Assembly (NCBI GenBank): GCA_032251145.1
Contig: JAVVER010000073.1
Coordinates: forward strand, 1-16,959
Length of the DNA: 16,959 nt
Reading direction: 5' to 3'
From: BRH-c54 sp032251145
GTDB taxonomy: Bacteria; Bacteroidota; Bacteroidia; Flavobacteriales_E; Vicingaceae
The notes below the pieces were generated by a model. It did not search any database and was not told where the DNA came from. It saw only the letters and a list, made by a program, of their open reading frames with translations. Below are positions 8,246 to 15,341 of the stretch, piece after piece. Positions within the stretch are counted from its first letter, which is position 1. Each line of letters begins with the position of its first letter. The position numbers were made by a program, and so were the translations under genes.

Positions 8246-8791
8246 TTACCTCGTAATCGCTTCTTTCATTAATAAATTTTGTAAACAAACTCTAGCTCTA
8301 GAATATTGAGATTTAGAAGTATTTACTGTAATGCCTAAGTGTTCTGCAATTTCTTTATGCGAATAGCCTTCTATAGCGTACATATTAAAAACTGTTCTGA
8401 ATCCTGTTGGCATTTGCTGTATAATTTTTAGTAAATCTTCTGCTTTTAAATCATCTAATGCATTCGCTTCATTATTAGCTAATAAAAAATCTACTTTTTC
8501 TATATCAATATTTTCGTTGTTTTTCTTGTTTTTTCTAATGTTGTCTAAAGCAGTATTTACCACTACCCTTCTAATCCATCCTTCCAAAGAGCCTTCACCA
8601 TTATAGGTATCCAATTTTTCAAAAACTTTTATAAATCCCATTTGTAAAACATCTTGAGCTTCATCATGGTCTTTGGAATATCTAAGGCAAACTCCCATCA
8701 TTCTTTTAGAGTAATACTCGAACAAATGCTTTTGTGCTGATGAATTATTCTTCAAGCACTCTACTACTAATTGCTCTTCACTCCATTTCAT
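8246..8791 (-). CDS. ECF-type RNA polymerase sigma-70 factor
   Basis: A 181-residue sigma factor with only regions 2 and 4, as in the extracytoplasmic-function group. Region 2 covers about residues 8-90, including the DEAQDVLQMGFIKVFEKL core-binding helix and GWIRRVVVNTALDNIRK, which recognises the -10-type element. A short acidic linker (95-120) leads to region 4 (about 121-175), whose helix-turn-helix includes YSHKEIAEHLGITVNTSKSQ and SRAR. It directs RNA polymerase to its own promoter set. It precedes the transmembrane PKD/CHU_C gene by 22 nt, the usual order of an ECF sigma followed by its membrane partner. No target promoter motif can be identified from one window. Confidence 0.94.
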   Translation of the reverse strand: MKWSEEQLVVECLKNNSSAQKHLFEYYSKRMMGVCLRYSKDHDEAQDVLQMGFIKVFEKLDTYNGEGSLEGWIRRVVVNTALDNIRKNKKNNENIDIEKVDFLLANNEANALDDLKAEDLLKIIQQMPTGFRTVFNMYAIEGYSHKEIAEHLGITVNTSKSQYSRARVCLQNLLMKEAITR

Positions 8792-8831
8792 TTTTTATAG
8801 AAGATGTTTGTTTGTTAAAAAAGGTTGCATT

Positions 8832-8866
8832 GGGAGTTGTTAACAAATCCTAATTTATTAACTCCC
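8832..8866. repeat. Inverted repeat upstream of the sigma factor gene
   Basis: GGGAGTT (8832-8838) and AACTCCC (8860-8866) form perfect 7-bp arms 21 nt apart, within an otherwise very AT-rich 153-bp gap (8792-8944) between the sigma gene and the secreted-protein gene. The left arm runs into the palindrome TTGTTAACAA (8837-8846). In the minus-strand transcript a T6 run follows about 9 nt after the second arm. It could therefore be a poor terminator for the 678-residue gene, a leader hairpin of the sigma mRNA, or an operator. I see no clear TAnnTTTG promoter in this gap. Confidence 0.4.
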
Positions 8867-8924
8867 TTATTTTTCATAAAGTTAATGAAAAATGTCAAAT
8901 TAAGACTAATTGAAATTGTTTTTT

Positions 8925-8942
8925 GCTTGTAAAATAACAAGC
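8925..8942 (-). other. Small hairpin just after the secreted-protein stop codon
   Basis: GCTTGT (8925-8930) and ACAAGC (8937-8942) make a 6-bp stem with a 6-nt loop, 2 nt past the stop codon of the 678-residue gene. In the minus-strand transcript it is followed by A residues rather than a U-run, so it is not a canonical intrinsic terminator. It could protect the mRNA 3' end. Confidence 0.25.
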
Positions 8943-8944
8943 AC

Positions 8945-10981
8945 TTACCTCAACAAACTTACCGTTCCTTTTTCAGTTACCGTTTCTCCTGCTTTAGTGG
9001 TGTAGCTTATTATATAAAAATAAGTGCCTTCTGAGGCTTTGTTGCCTGCTGTCGTTGTTCCATTCCATATAGTTAAATTAGAAATTGGAGATTCGAGATT
9101 AGAAATTGAATTTCCAATTTCTAATTTATAATTACTAATCTGCTGCCCCCACCGGTTAAATATTGCTACTTCCAAACTTTCTAAATATTCTGCTCCTATA
9201 AGTTGAATAATAAAGTTATCATTTTCATTATCTCCATTGGGTGTAAATACATTAGGAATAAACACACTCACGTTTTCATTGGCATCTATAAAAATGGTTT
9301 TACACACGGTATCGGCACATTGCGGTTGGTTATTATAAGCTATGAGGCAAACTTCAAAAGTTCCTCCTTCTGTAAAGAAGTGTTGCAATCCACAACTACT
9401 CGTTATTCCTGTGCAGTTAGGAATCTCTACTATTGTATCGTTATTAGGTTGTTGAGTGATACTCCACAAATAGGTATTGGCATTTTGAGAGGTATTAAAA
9501 AAACTTACTTCCATTGGTGCTTTGCCTAATGGTTGGTTAGGATTGTTCCAAGGGGCTTGTGGAAAACTGTAAAAATTAGCAATTACGTTGTTGATGGCAT
9601 TTACCGTTATAGTATCATAAAAAGTACAGTTGTGTAGGGTGTTTTCTACTATATAGATTTCTTCTGGTAATTGGTTAAAAACTCCAGTAGTATTGTTGGT
9701 TAATGGGTTAAAGTTATTATCATACAGCGTAAAACTGTAATTAGCATTGGTGTTATAGTGTGCGGTTATACTACCTGTTGCATTACCACAAATAGTTGGT
9801 GTGGTGGTAATACTATCTATGGGTTGCGTTACCCAAATTTTAACGTGTTCTGTTTTTGCACAACCGCTATCATTTTTTATGGTAACAATATAGGTGGTAG
9901 TTTGTAGTGGGCTTGCCATAGGGTTGGCTAAAGTGCTATCATTAAAAGTACTAAATGGGCTGTACCAATTGTAAATTGAACCTCCTGTAGCGTTTAGTTG
10001 TACGCTATTATCTAAGCAAATGGTATCTTGTAGTGCTGTTGCTGTGGTGCTAAAGGTATCGCAGGGGGTGGTGTAGGTGATTATTTCTGCTAAATTAACA
10101 TTTGTTCTTCCAGGTAAATTATTAGGATATTTTTGATGAGTAAGTTGAAAATCAAATGATGTATCATTATTATTAATGTAACTTTTTATATCTGCTAATC
10201 CATCACTCCCTCCCATTAAACTATCAGGGGTATCATCATCTAAACCAAACAACATATTATTTTGGTAATAAAAATGTCCTTTCACACCAGCTCCGCTCCA
10301 TAAACTATTTACCGCATCACTTCCACCAATTACTCCTAACAGGTTGGAATTTATGTATGAATGATATCCTTCAGAAAAAATTGTGTCAACAGTTCTATCT
10401 GAGTAAAGAGAAAAAGAAACTGGGTTTGAATTATCAATAGGCATTAGGTTATAATAGTTATAAAATTCATTTCCTACAAAGTTCTTATCATTTACCCAAA
10501 GTGATGTGGCTATTTTTGGTAGAGCTGAATTATTATATTCAATAAATATGAAAACTGTAGACCATCCCCAGCCAATTGGTAATCCTGTTTGATTAGGGAT
10601 AGTGATATTAAAAGTATTTGTAAAGTTATTAGTAAGATAAGTTGTAATATCCTCATAATAAAGATTAATAGGGGTAAAATTAGAATTAGCGTGTGAAACA
10701 CTCATTAAGATATTTGTTGTGTCAATCAAAAAAGGAACTCCATTAACTATTAATGAAGAATTAGAAGGAAATCCTGCTCTATAAGAAAACAAATAAGCTT
10801 TTCGGATGGTGCTACCAGGTTCAATATATAAATTCAAAACCCCTGCCCCACTACCTTGTTCAGTTGAAAAACCACCTGCTGTTACTCCACCATAAAACAC
10901 ATCCTGATAGAACAAGGTTTGAGAAAATGATTTAATGCTAAAACTCCCAACTATTATTACTATTATCAATAAAAATCTCAT
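8945..10981 (-). CDS. Secreted protein with type B T9SS (gliding-motility-associated) C-terminal domain
   Basis: A 678-residue protein with a clear Sec signal peptide (1-20, cleavage probably after SFS before Q21). The N-terminal half (about 21-310) is a Bacteroidota extracellular region with GWGWSTVFIFIEY and a closing AEIITYTT segment. A Cys-containing Ig/PKD-like array follows (about 315-470), then a PKD-like domain (about 475-568). A CHU_C-type C-terminal domain runs from 573 to 678, with PNVFTPNGDNENDNF, IFNRWGQQ, WNGTTTAGN and GTYFYII motifs. The type B domain implies export by the type IX system to the cell surface. Between RWG (610-612) and WNG the domain is abnormally long because a palindromic repeat encodes residues 620-636. 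Its ATG overlaps the XRE regulator's stop (ATGA), so the two are translationally coupled. The ligand or function is not recognisable. Confidence 0.85.
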   Translation of the reverse strand: MRFLLIIVIIVGSFSIKSFSQTLFYQDVFYGGVTAGGFSTEQGSGAGVLNLYIEPGSTIRKAYLFSYRAGFPSNSSLIVNGVPFLIDTTNILMSVSHANSNFTPINLYYEDITTYLTNNFTNTFNITIPNQTGLPIGWGWSTVFIFIEYNNSALPKIATSLWVNDKNFVGNEFYNYYNLMPIDNSNPVSFSLYSDRTVDTIFSEGYHSYINSNLLGVIGGSDAVNSLWSGAGVKGHFYYQNNMLFGLDDDTPDSLMGGSDGLADIKSYINNNDTSFDFQLTHQKYPNNLPGRTNVNLAEIITYTTPCDTFSTTATALQDTICLDNSVQLNATGGSIYNWYSPFSTFNDSTLANPMASPLQTTTYIVTIKNDSGCAKTEHVKIWVTQPIDSITTTPTICGNATGSITAHYNTNANYSFTLYDNNFNPLTNNTTGVFNQLPEEIYIVENTLHNCTFYDTITVNAINNVIANFYSFPQAPWNNPNQPLGKAPMEVSFFNTSQNANTYLWSITQQPNNDTIVEIPNCTGITSSCGLQHFFTEGGTFEVCLIAYNNQPQCADTVCKTIFIDANENVSVFIPNVFTPNGDNENDNFIIQLIGAEYLESLEVAIFNRWGQQISNYKLEIGNSISNLESPISNLTIWNGTTTAGNKASEGTYFYIISYTTKAGETVTEKGTVSLLR
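9074..9128. repeat. Palindromic repeat inserted in frame in a coding sequence
   Basis: TAAATTAGAAATTGGA (9074-9089) and TCCAATTTCTAATTTA (9113-9128) are perfect 16-bp inverted arms around a 23-nt loop. The loop carries a further direct copy of the arm core ATTAGAAATTG (9098-9108; first copy 9077-9087, offset 21 nt). Read on the minus strand it encodes EIGNSISNLESPISNL-type sequence that splits the RWG...WNG stretch of the T9SS C-terminal domain. The frame stays open through it, so it behaves as a coding-compatible REP-like or palindromic element. Confidence 0.75.
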
Positions 10982-11328
10982 TTCGAGAACTTTTCTAATT
11001 TATTTTTCAATACACTATTTTCTTCTTTTAAGTAATCAACCAATTGCTGCCAAGCTCCTTTGTCAGTAACTTGTTGATTTTGAACAATACCATTTGCATT
11101 GTTGTTTTGCTGAAAATTAAAAATATGTTTTTCATCAAAACTTAATATAGTATTATAATCAGTTCCTAAGATTGAAGCAATTTCTTCAAGACGAGATAAT
11201 GTAATATCTGTTTCATCTCTTTCTATTTTGCCGTAGCCACTTAGGCTTAAATTTAATTGTTCAGCTACATGAGCTTGAGTTAGGTTTTTTAACTCTCTAA
11301 GCTTTTTAATTTTCTGACCTACTTTCAT
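10978..11328 (-). CDS. XRE-family helix-turn-helix transcriptional regulator
   Basis: A 116-residue Cro/C1-type DNA-binding protein. The helix-turn-helix domain occupies residues 3-62: VGQKIKKLRELKNLTQ, VAEQLNLSLSGYGKIERDE and the closing LEEIASILG segment. It is followed by an Asn/Gln-rich linker (72-88) and a short C-terminal coiled coil (about 95-114) suited to dimerisation. I chose the ATG at 11328, whose product begins MKVGQKIKKL at the usual family start. An upstream in-frame TTG at 11367 would add 13 unrelated residues and overlaps the probable promoter. The gene overlaps the 678-residue secreted-protein gene by 4 nt (ATGA), so the regulator and surface protein are co-expressed. A palindrome over its promoter suggests autoregulation. 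Confidence 0.9.
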   Translation of the reverse strand: MKVGQKIKKLRELKNLTQAHVAEQLNLSLSGYGKIERDETDITLSRLEEIASILGTDYNTILSFDEKHIFNFQQNNNANGIVQNQQVTDKGAWQQLVDYLKEENSVLKNKLEKFSK

Positions 11329-11351
11329 AGTGTATAATTTTCCGTTAAAGT

Positions 11352-11377
11352 AAACATATTGACACAAAAATATGTTT
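11352..11377. promoter_or_regulatory. Palindromic operator over the XRE promoter
   Basis: AAACATATT (11352-11360) and AATATGTTT (11369-11377) are perfect 9-bp inverted arms with an 8-bp spacer. The minus-strand -7-like box TATTTTTG (11372-11365, full match to TAnnTTTG) lies across the spacer and the second arm, about 37 nt upstream of the XRE ATG. A dimeric regulator bound here would block transcription start, so the XRE product itself is the natural candidate. No good -33 TTG is visible. Confidence 0.55.
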
Positions 11378-11457
11378 GTTTTTTTAATAATTTATATAAA
11401 ATTTGATTTTTAATTTAGCTAAACTAATTAAAAAAATTATTACTACTATTTGAAAAT

Positions 11458-11538
11458 GACCATATTTAAACTTAAAATTGACCGTTTAATGGAAAAAACC
11501 GACCATTTATATATTAGAACCTACCGTTTATATATTTG
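11458..11538 (+). promoter_or_regulatory. Four phased direct repeats, LytTR-like binding array
   Basis: Boxes GACCATATTTA (11458), GACCGTTTAAT (11480), GACCATTTATA (11501) and TACCGTTTATA (11522) place ACC at 11459, 11481, 11502 and 11523. The spacings are 22, 21 and 21 bp, or two helical turns. ACCGTTTAT (11523-11531) fits the published LytTR consensus [TA][AC][CA]GTTN[AG][TG] fully; boxes 2 and 3 miss one base each; box 1 is degenerate. The array is on the coding strand of the 1208-residue secreted protein and ends about 43 bp before its best -7 box, a typical activator position. The bound protein is not encoded in the window. Confidence 0.6.
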
Positions 11539-11573
11539 TTTTAAAATTAATAAGATAAGCTAACTGAACCTTA

Positions 11574-11581
11574 TACATTTG
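11574..11581 (+). promoter_or_regulatory. Candidate -7 box of the 1208-residue secreted protein gene
   Basis: TACATTTG fully matches the Bacteroidota -7 consensus TAnnTTTG and would put the transcript start about 30 nt before the ATG at 11619. No TTG -33 element is present at the right distance, as expected for an activator-dependent promoter. A second match, TATATTTG (11531-11538), overlaps the last direct repeat and is an alternative. Confidence 0.45.
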
Positions 11582-11618
11582 TAAAAAAAAATAAAGTATT
11601 CACCAAAACCTATAAATT

Positions 11619-14600
11619 ATGATAAATAAAAAATTAACTTTTAACATCAACAAAAGCTTATGGCTATTTGCTCTAAGTTTTCTAATTTCAATGGTTGGGC
11701 TACAAGCCCAAAATAACATAATAAGCCTACCTCCTAATTATTATCAATTTCCAAATACTTCACCCACCTCTCTCCCCACCCCAGCATTTGGCTACAATGG
11801 GTTACCTGCTGACTATAGTTCTAATGCTATGCAAGATGCCAGTGGCAATTTGTTATTTTTTGTGGTAGATGATGTTGTTTATGATAAAGACGGCAATTTA
11901 ATTGGCTATTTACAAGGCAATCAAGGTACAGAATTAATGATAGTACCCGACCCTGGAAATTGTGACATTTATTATATTTTTTATGCAATAGAAGGCATTT
12001 CTCATTCACCAGGAGATGCTAGTTCTGAACCATACTTTGCTATATTAGACATTTCGGTTGGTTCATTGTCTAACCATAAATTTAAATGCGATTACAGCAC
12101 CCTTCCTTGTCAATTATCTATTGCTCCTGTTAAACAACAAATTGCAGGTGGAGAGTGGGGTGGAATGATAAACAACAATGGATTACTAACTTTTGCTACT
12201 TCTCCACTAAACACTAATAACGAACGTTTTATTTATACCTTAATGAATGGTAAAATACTAATTTTAAAGTTAGATGCAAACGGATTAAGCTATGTTGACC
12301 ATGTTGTACCATTTCCTAACTCATTTACAGCAATACGAGGAGAAATGGAAATTGTAACATTAGCTAACGGAAATTACAGATTAGCAACAACTTTTTCTAC
12401 CAAACCTGTTTTAGTTACTAATTATGGTTTTATTTATGTTGATTTAAGCCCGACAACAGGCTTGCCTTTAAGTTCTTTTGGTTCCTATTTTTACAACGAT
12501 ACTCAGTTATTTACTAAAGGATTAGAATTATCTCCCGATGGTGAATACATTTATATTACTCATAACAGTACAACAACAACTCCTTCTGTAATTGATGAAT
12601 ATCAAGTAGGAGTAAGTTCTTCTCCTACCGCTGTTAGTGGAATTCCTTCTTTACAAGCAGCAGATTTTGAAAACTCTCAAATTGAATTAGGAAGTGATGG
12701 CAAACTTTATTTTGCCACCAATGATAGGTTAGCTACTTATAATTTAACTACAAGTACTTGGAATAACAGTCAGTTAAGTATTACTTATACTTCTAATTTA
12801 GGTGCAGGTACTTTGTCTTCTATTTATGAAGCTTATCTATTACCCGACCAAATAGACGGCATGGACTATACGGCTCATTTTACTGCCTCTACCGAATGTT
12901 GTATAACTTATACCAGTTTTGATGTAGAAGCTGATAAAAATAACCAAGAATATACCGGAACAGCGACATGGAGTTCTGGAAGTAACCCTTTTGGTTCTGC
13001 AAGTGGAACTGTTACCGTAAGAGATTTGTTGGTAATTAAAAGTGGAGCTAACATTACCATCAACAACATGCGATTTGAATTTGCTGTTGGTGCAAGGCTT
13101 ATTGTAGAAAATGGAGCAAGATTAACCATTAACGGCACTACACTTACTGTTTATGATGATTGTGGCGGAAACAACCTAATGTGGCAAGGAGTTGAAGTTT
13201 GGGGAATAGGAACAGGGACTTTTCAACCAGCGGTTTCGGGTAGATTTATTGCTCAAAACAATTCTGTAATTGAACACGCTATAGAGGGAGCTGTTAATTT
13301 TAAACACGCTACTAGTGCTAACAATGGAGGTATTATTCAGGCAAATACAGGTACTACATTTAGAAATAATTACAGAGATGTAGTATTTAATCCTTTTCAA
13401 TCGGTTTTCGGTAGTAGTCAACTTAACGACCAATCCTATTTTAGTGATGTAACCTTTATTACCGATGCTTCTTTAAATAATCCTTCTTTAAATAATAGTA
13501 TAATACATGCCATCTTAAATGAAGTTACAGGTGTAGGATTCCAAGGGTGTGATTTTGAAAATACTGATATAACAGGAACTGTATATCCTTATTTAGGAAG
13601 AGGACAAGGCATCAGTGCTTTTGGTTCAAAATTTACAGTAAATGCTAGATGTGCAACTACAACTTTTCCTTGTACTACTTATGACGAATCTAATTTCATT
13701 AACCTAACTTCAGGAATATTAGCTTGGAGTGCTGTAAAATCTCAAACTGTTACAGTAAACAAATCTAACTTTAACAATATTTTTCAAACAATATTTACCT
13801 ATAATATTGATAATGCTATTTTTACAGAAAATGATTTTGATATCGGAGCATCTCCTTCAGGAAATTTCTCGTATGGTCTATATATGCTAGGTTGTAGCGG
13901 ATATACTGTTGAAAACAATTATTTTACTACCACCCATAATGGTTATGTTGGAGTTTATATCAACAGTTCAGGAACTGCTGCTAATGAAGTTTACAGAAAC
14001 AACTTTAGTAATTTAGTAGTTGGTTCACAAGCTGCTGGCACTAATGGTGATGGTTTAGCTGGCGGTGATGGTTTAGAGTTTAGATGTAATACCTATGAAG
14101 ATATTGCTGATTATGATATTTTAGTTTCTTCAGGAATGGTAGCAGATGACCATGGAAATTGCTACACTGTAACAGGTCCTTCTAACAACCAGTTTTCATA
14201 TACCGTACAATATGGTGATTTTTGGCTTGATAATTCAATCTCTCAACCTCATGCCTATAGTTATAGCCCTAATGGTTCTAACTTAGAACCTCGTAGTAGT
14301 TATTACAACCTTAATACTGCTACACACGAGTGTGTTAACTTGCCTGATTTTAACTATAATAATTCATGTCCTAATAGATTAGGTGGCGGTGGAATAATGA
14401 TGATGTCAATGGAATTATCTACACAAGAAGCTCAATACGATAGTATAAATAATCTTATGAGTACTAAAGATACTTCTTTGTTAAAAATCTTAGAGCAAGA
14501 TTTAGCAGTTGTTAAAAGTCAAATGCAGCGTACCAGAAGTTATATAATGCAAGAATTATTGTTAGGTAATGAAAATAGTGATGGTAAAATAGAAGCTATC

Positions 14601-15245
14601 AACTTTTTACAACAACATGCTGCTTATAATACCAATGCAGATGAACAAGCACTTGCACAATTGTATATTTCTACAGGTAATATTGGGGCTGCTCAAAGTA
14701 AAATTGCTCAATTGCAAAGTAATCCAAACAACCAACAATTTGCTGAGTTCAGTAATATTGCTATTACTTTAAAGCAACATCCAAAACAAAACAAAGCCTT
14801 ACTAAAAGACAGTGTTTTATTGCAACAAGTAAAAGACCTTGCTGCTGAAACAGAAGTTTGTAACGGTGTAGCATCAGCTCGTGCTTTATTGGTAAGTTTA
14901 GGTTTAGCAACTTATGAGGAAACTATTGAGGTAGTTATTCCAACAAGTAGTAAAGCTCGTTTGGCAAATGAAGAAAATGAAACAAACGCTACTAATAAGG
15001 ATAGTTTTGTTAACGTATTCCCGAATCCTGCTAACGATAATTTAACTATTAGCCATAATTTAGAAACTAAAAATGGTATTATATCTCTTGAAATTATGGA
15101 TGTGATGGGTAGAGTTTTAATCAATAAAACCATCAACAACACTAATAACCAAATAGACATCAACCAATTATCATCAGGGTTGTATTTTTACAATGTCTTA
15201 CAAAATGATAAAATGGTACAAAGTGGTAAGTTAGTGGTGGAGTAA
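11619..15245 (+). CDS. Large secreted beta-helix protein with type A T9SS sorting domain
   Basis: A 1208-residue exported protein. A Sec signal peptide covers residues 1-30 (hydrophobic 13-28, cleavage after LQA). Residues about 60-420 resemble a beta-propeller (GNLLFFVVDDVVYDKDGNLIG near 75-97; LELSPDGEYIYIT near 302-314). Residues about 430-900 have the repetitive NxxF/ITINN pattern of a right-handed parallel beta-helix (RLIVENGARLTINGT; NNYFTTTHNGYVGVYIN). Residues about 927-1105 form a Gln/Ala/Leu-rich helical region. The C-terminus (about 1130-1208) is a Por secretion-system type A sorting domain with VFPNPANDNLTI, MDVMGRV and LSSGLYFYNV motifs. T9SS substrates of this kind are cell-surface or secreted; whether this one binds, degrades or adheres is not evident, and no catalytic motif was recognised. 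It is monocistronic, between a phased box array and a strong terminator. Confidence 0.88.
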   Translation: MINKKLTFNINKSLWLFALSFLISMVGLQAQNNIISLPPNYYQFPNTSPTSLPTPAFGYNGLPADYSSNAMQDASGNLLFFVVDDVVYDKDGNLIGYLQGNQGTELMIVPDPGNCDIYYIFYAIEGISHSPGDASSEPYFAILDISVGSLSNHKFKCDYSTLPCQLSIAPVKQQIAGGEWGGMINNNGLLTFATSPLNTNNERFIYTLMNGKILILKLDANGLSYVDHVVPFPNSFTAIRGEMEIVTLANGNYRLATTFSTKPVLVTNYGFIYVDLSPTTGLPLSSFGSYFYNDTQLFTKGLELSPDGEYIYITHNSTTTTPSVIDEYQVGVSSSPTAVSGIPSLQAADFENSQIELGSDGKLYFATNDRLATYNLTTSTWNNSQLSITYTSNLGAGTLSSIYEAYLLPDQIDGMDYTAHFTASTECCITYTSFDVEADKNNQEYTGTATWSSGSNPFGSASGTVTVRDLLVIKSGANITINNMRFEFAVGARLIVENGARLTINGTTLTVYDDCGGNNLMWQGVEVWGIGTGTFQPAVSGRFIAQNNSVIEHAIEGAVNFKHATSANNGGIIQANTGTTFRNNYRDVVFNPFQSVFGSSQLNDQSYFSDVTFITDASLNNPSLNNSIIHAILNEVTGVGFQGCDFENTDITGTVYPYLGRGQGISAFGSKFTVNARCATTTFPCTTYDESNFINLTSGILAWSAVKSQTVTVNKSNFNNIFQTIFTYNIDNAIFTENDFDIGASPSGNFSYGLYMLGCSGYTVENNYFTTTHNGYVGVYINSSGTAANEVYRNNFSNLVVGSQAAGTNGDGLAGGDGLEFRCNTYEDIADYDILVSSGMVADDHGNCYTVTGPSNNQFSYTVQYGDFWLDNSISQPHAYSYSPNGSNLEPRSSYYNLNTATHECVNLPDFNYNNSCPNRLGGGGIMMMSMELSTQEAQYDSINNLMSTKDTSLLKILEQDLAVVKSQMQRTRSYIMQELLLGNENSDGKIEAINFLQQHAAYNTNADEQALAQLYISTGNIGAAQSKIAQLQSNPNNQQFAEFSNIAITLKQHPKQNKALLKDSVLLQQVKDLAAETEVCNGVASARALLVSLGLATYEETIEVVIPTSSKARLANEENETNATNKDSFVNVFPNPANDNLTISHNLETKNGIISLEIMDVMGRVLINKTINNTNNQIDINQLSSGLYFYNVLQNDKMVQSGKLVVE

Positions 15246-15264
15246 TTGAATGGTTACCTTAAAC

Positions 15265-15306
15265 AAAAAAATCAGCCTTGGAAAATTCCAAGGCTGATTT
15301 TTTTTT
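15265..15306. terminator. Strong bidirectional rho-independent terminator
   Basis: ATCAGCCTTGG (15271-15281) pairs perfectly with CCAAGGCTGAT (15288-15298) around a 6-nt loop. Six A residues precede the stem (15265-15270) and eight T residues follow it (15299-15306). It therefore works for the + strand secreted-protein gene, whose stop is 20 nt upstream, and for purB arriving on the minus strand. Confidence 0.93.
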
Positions 15307-15341
15307 GCAATTATCCCATCCTAAAATATTTTTAATGTTAC

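Noticed and set aside
8955..8990. Two ACCGTT copies resembling the phased boxes at 11458-11538.
   Set aside because: They lie inside coding sequence at the C-terminus of the 678-residue protein, encode the repeated Thr-Val in ETVTEKGTVSLL, and have no promoter context.
11329..11367. Upstream TTG start adding 13 residues to the XRE regulator.
   Set aside because: It overlaps the probable promoter and palindrome, the added residues do not look like XRE sequence, and the ATG at 11328 gives the usual family N-terminus.
13176..13433. 85-residue minus-strand open frame within the 1208-residue gene, and similar antisense frames elsewhere.
   Set aside because: These are shadows of the strongly supported sense genes, with no start context, domain or conserved-looking protein.
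13468..13496. 14-bp direct repeat CTTCTTTAAATAAT twice, as a possible recombination or phase-variation site.
   Set aside because: Two copies 15 bp apart encoding SLNNPSLNNS in frame; a 15-bp change would not shift the frame, so on/off switching is not supported.
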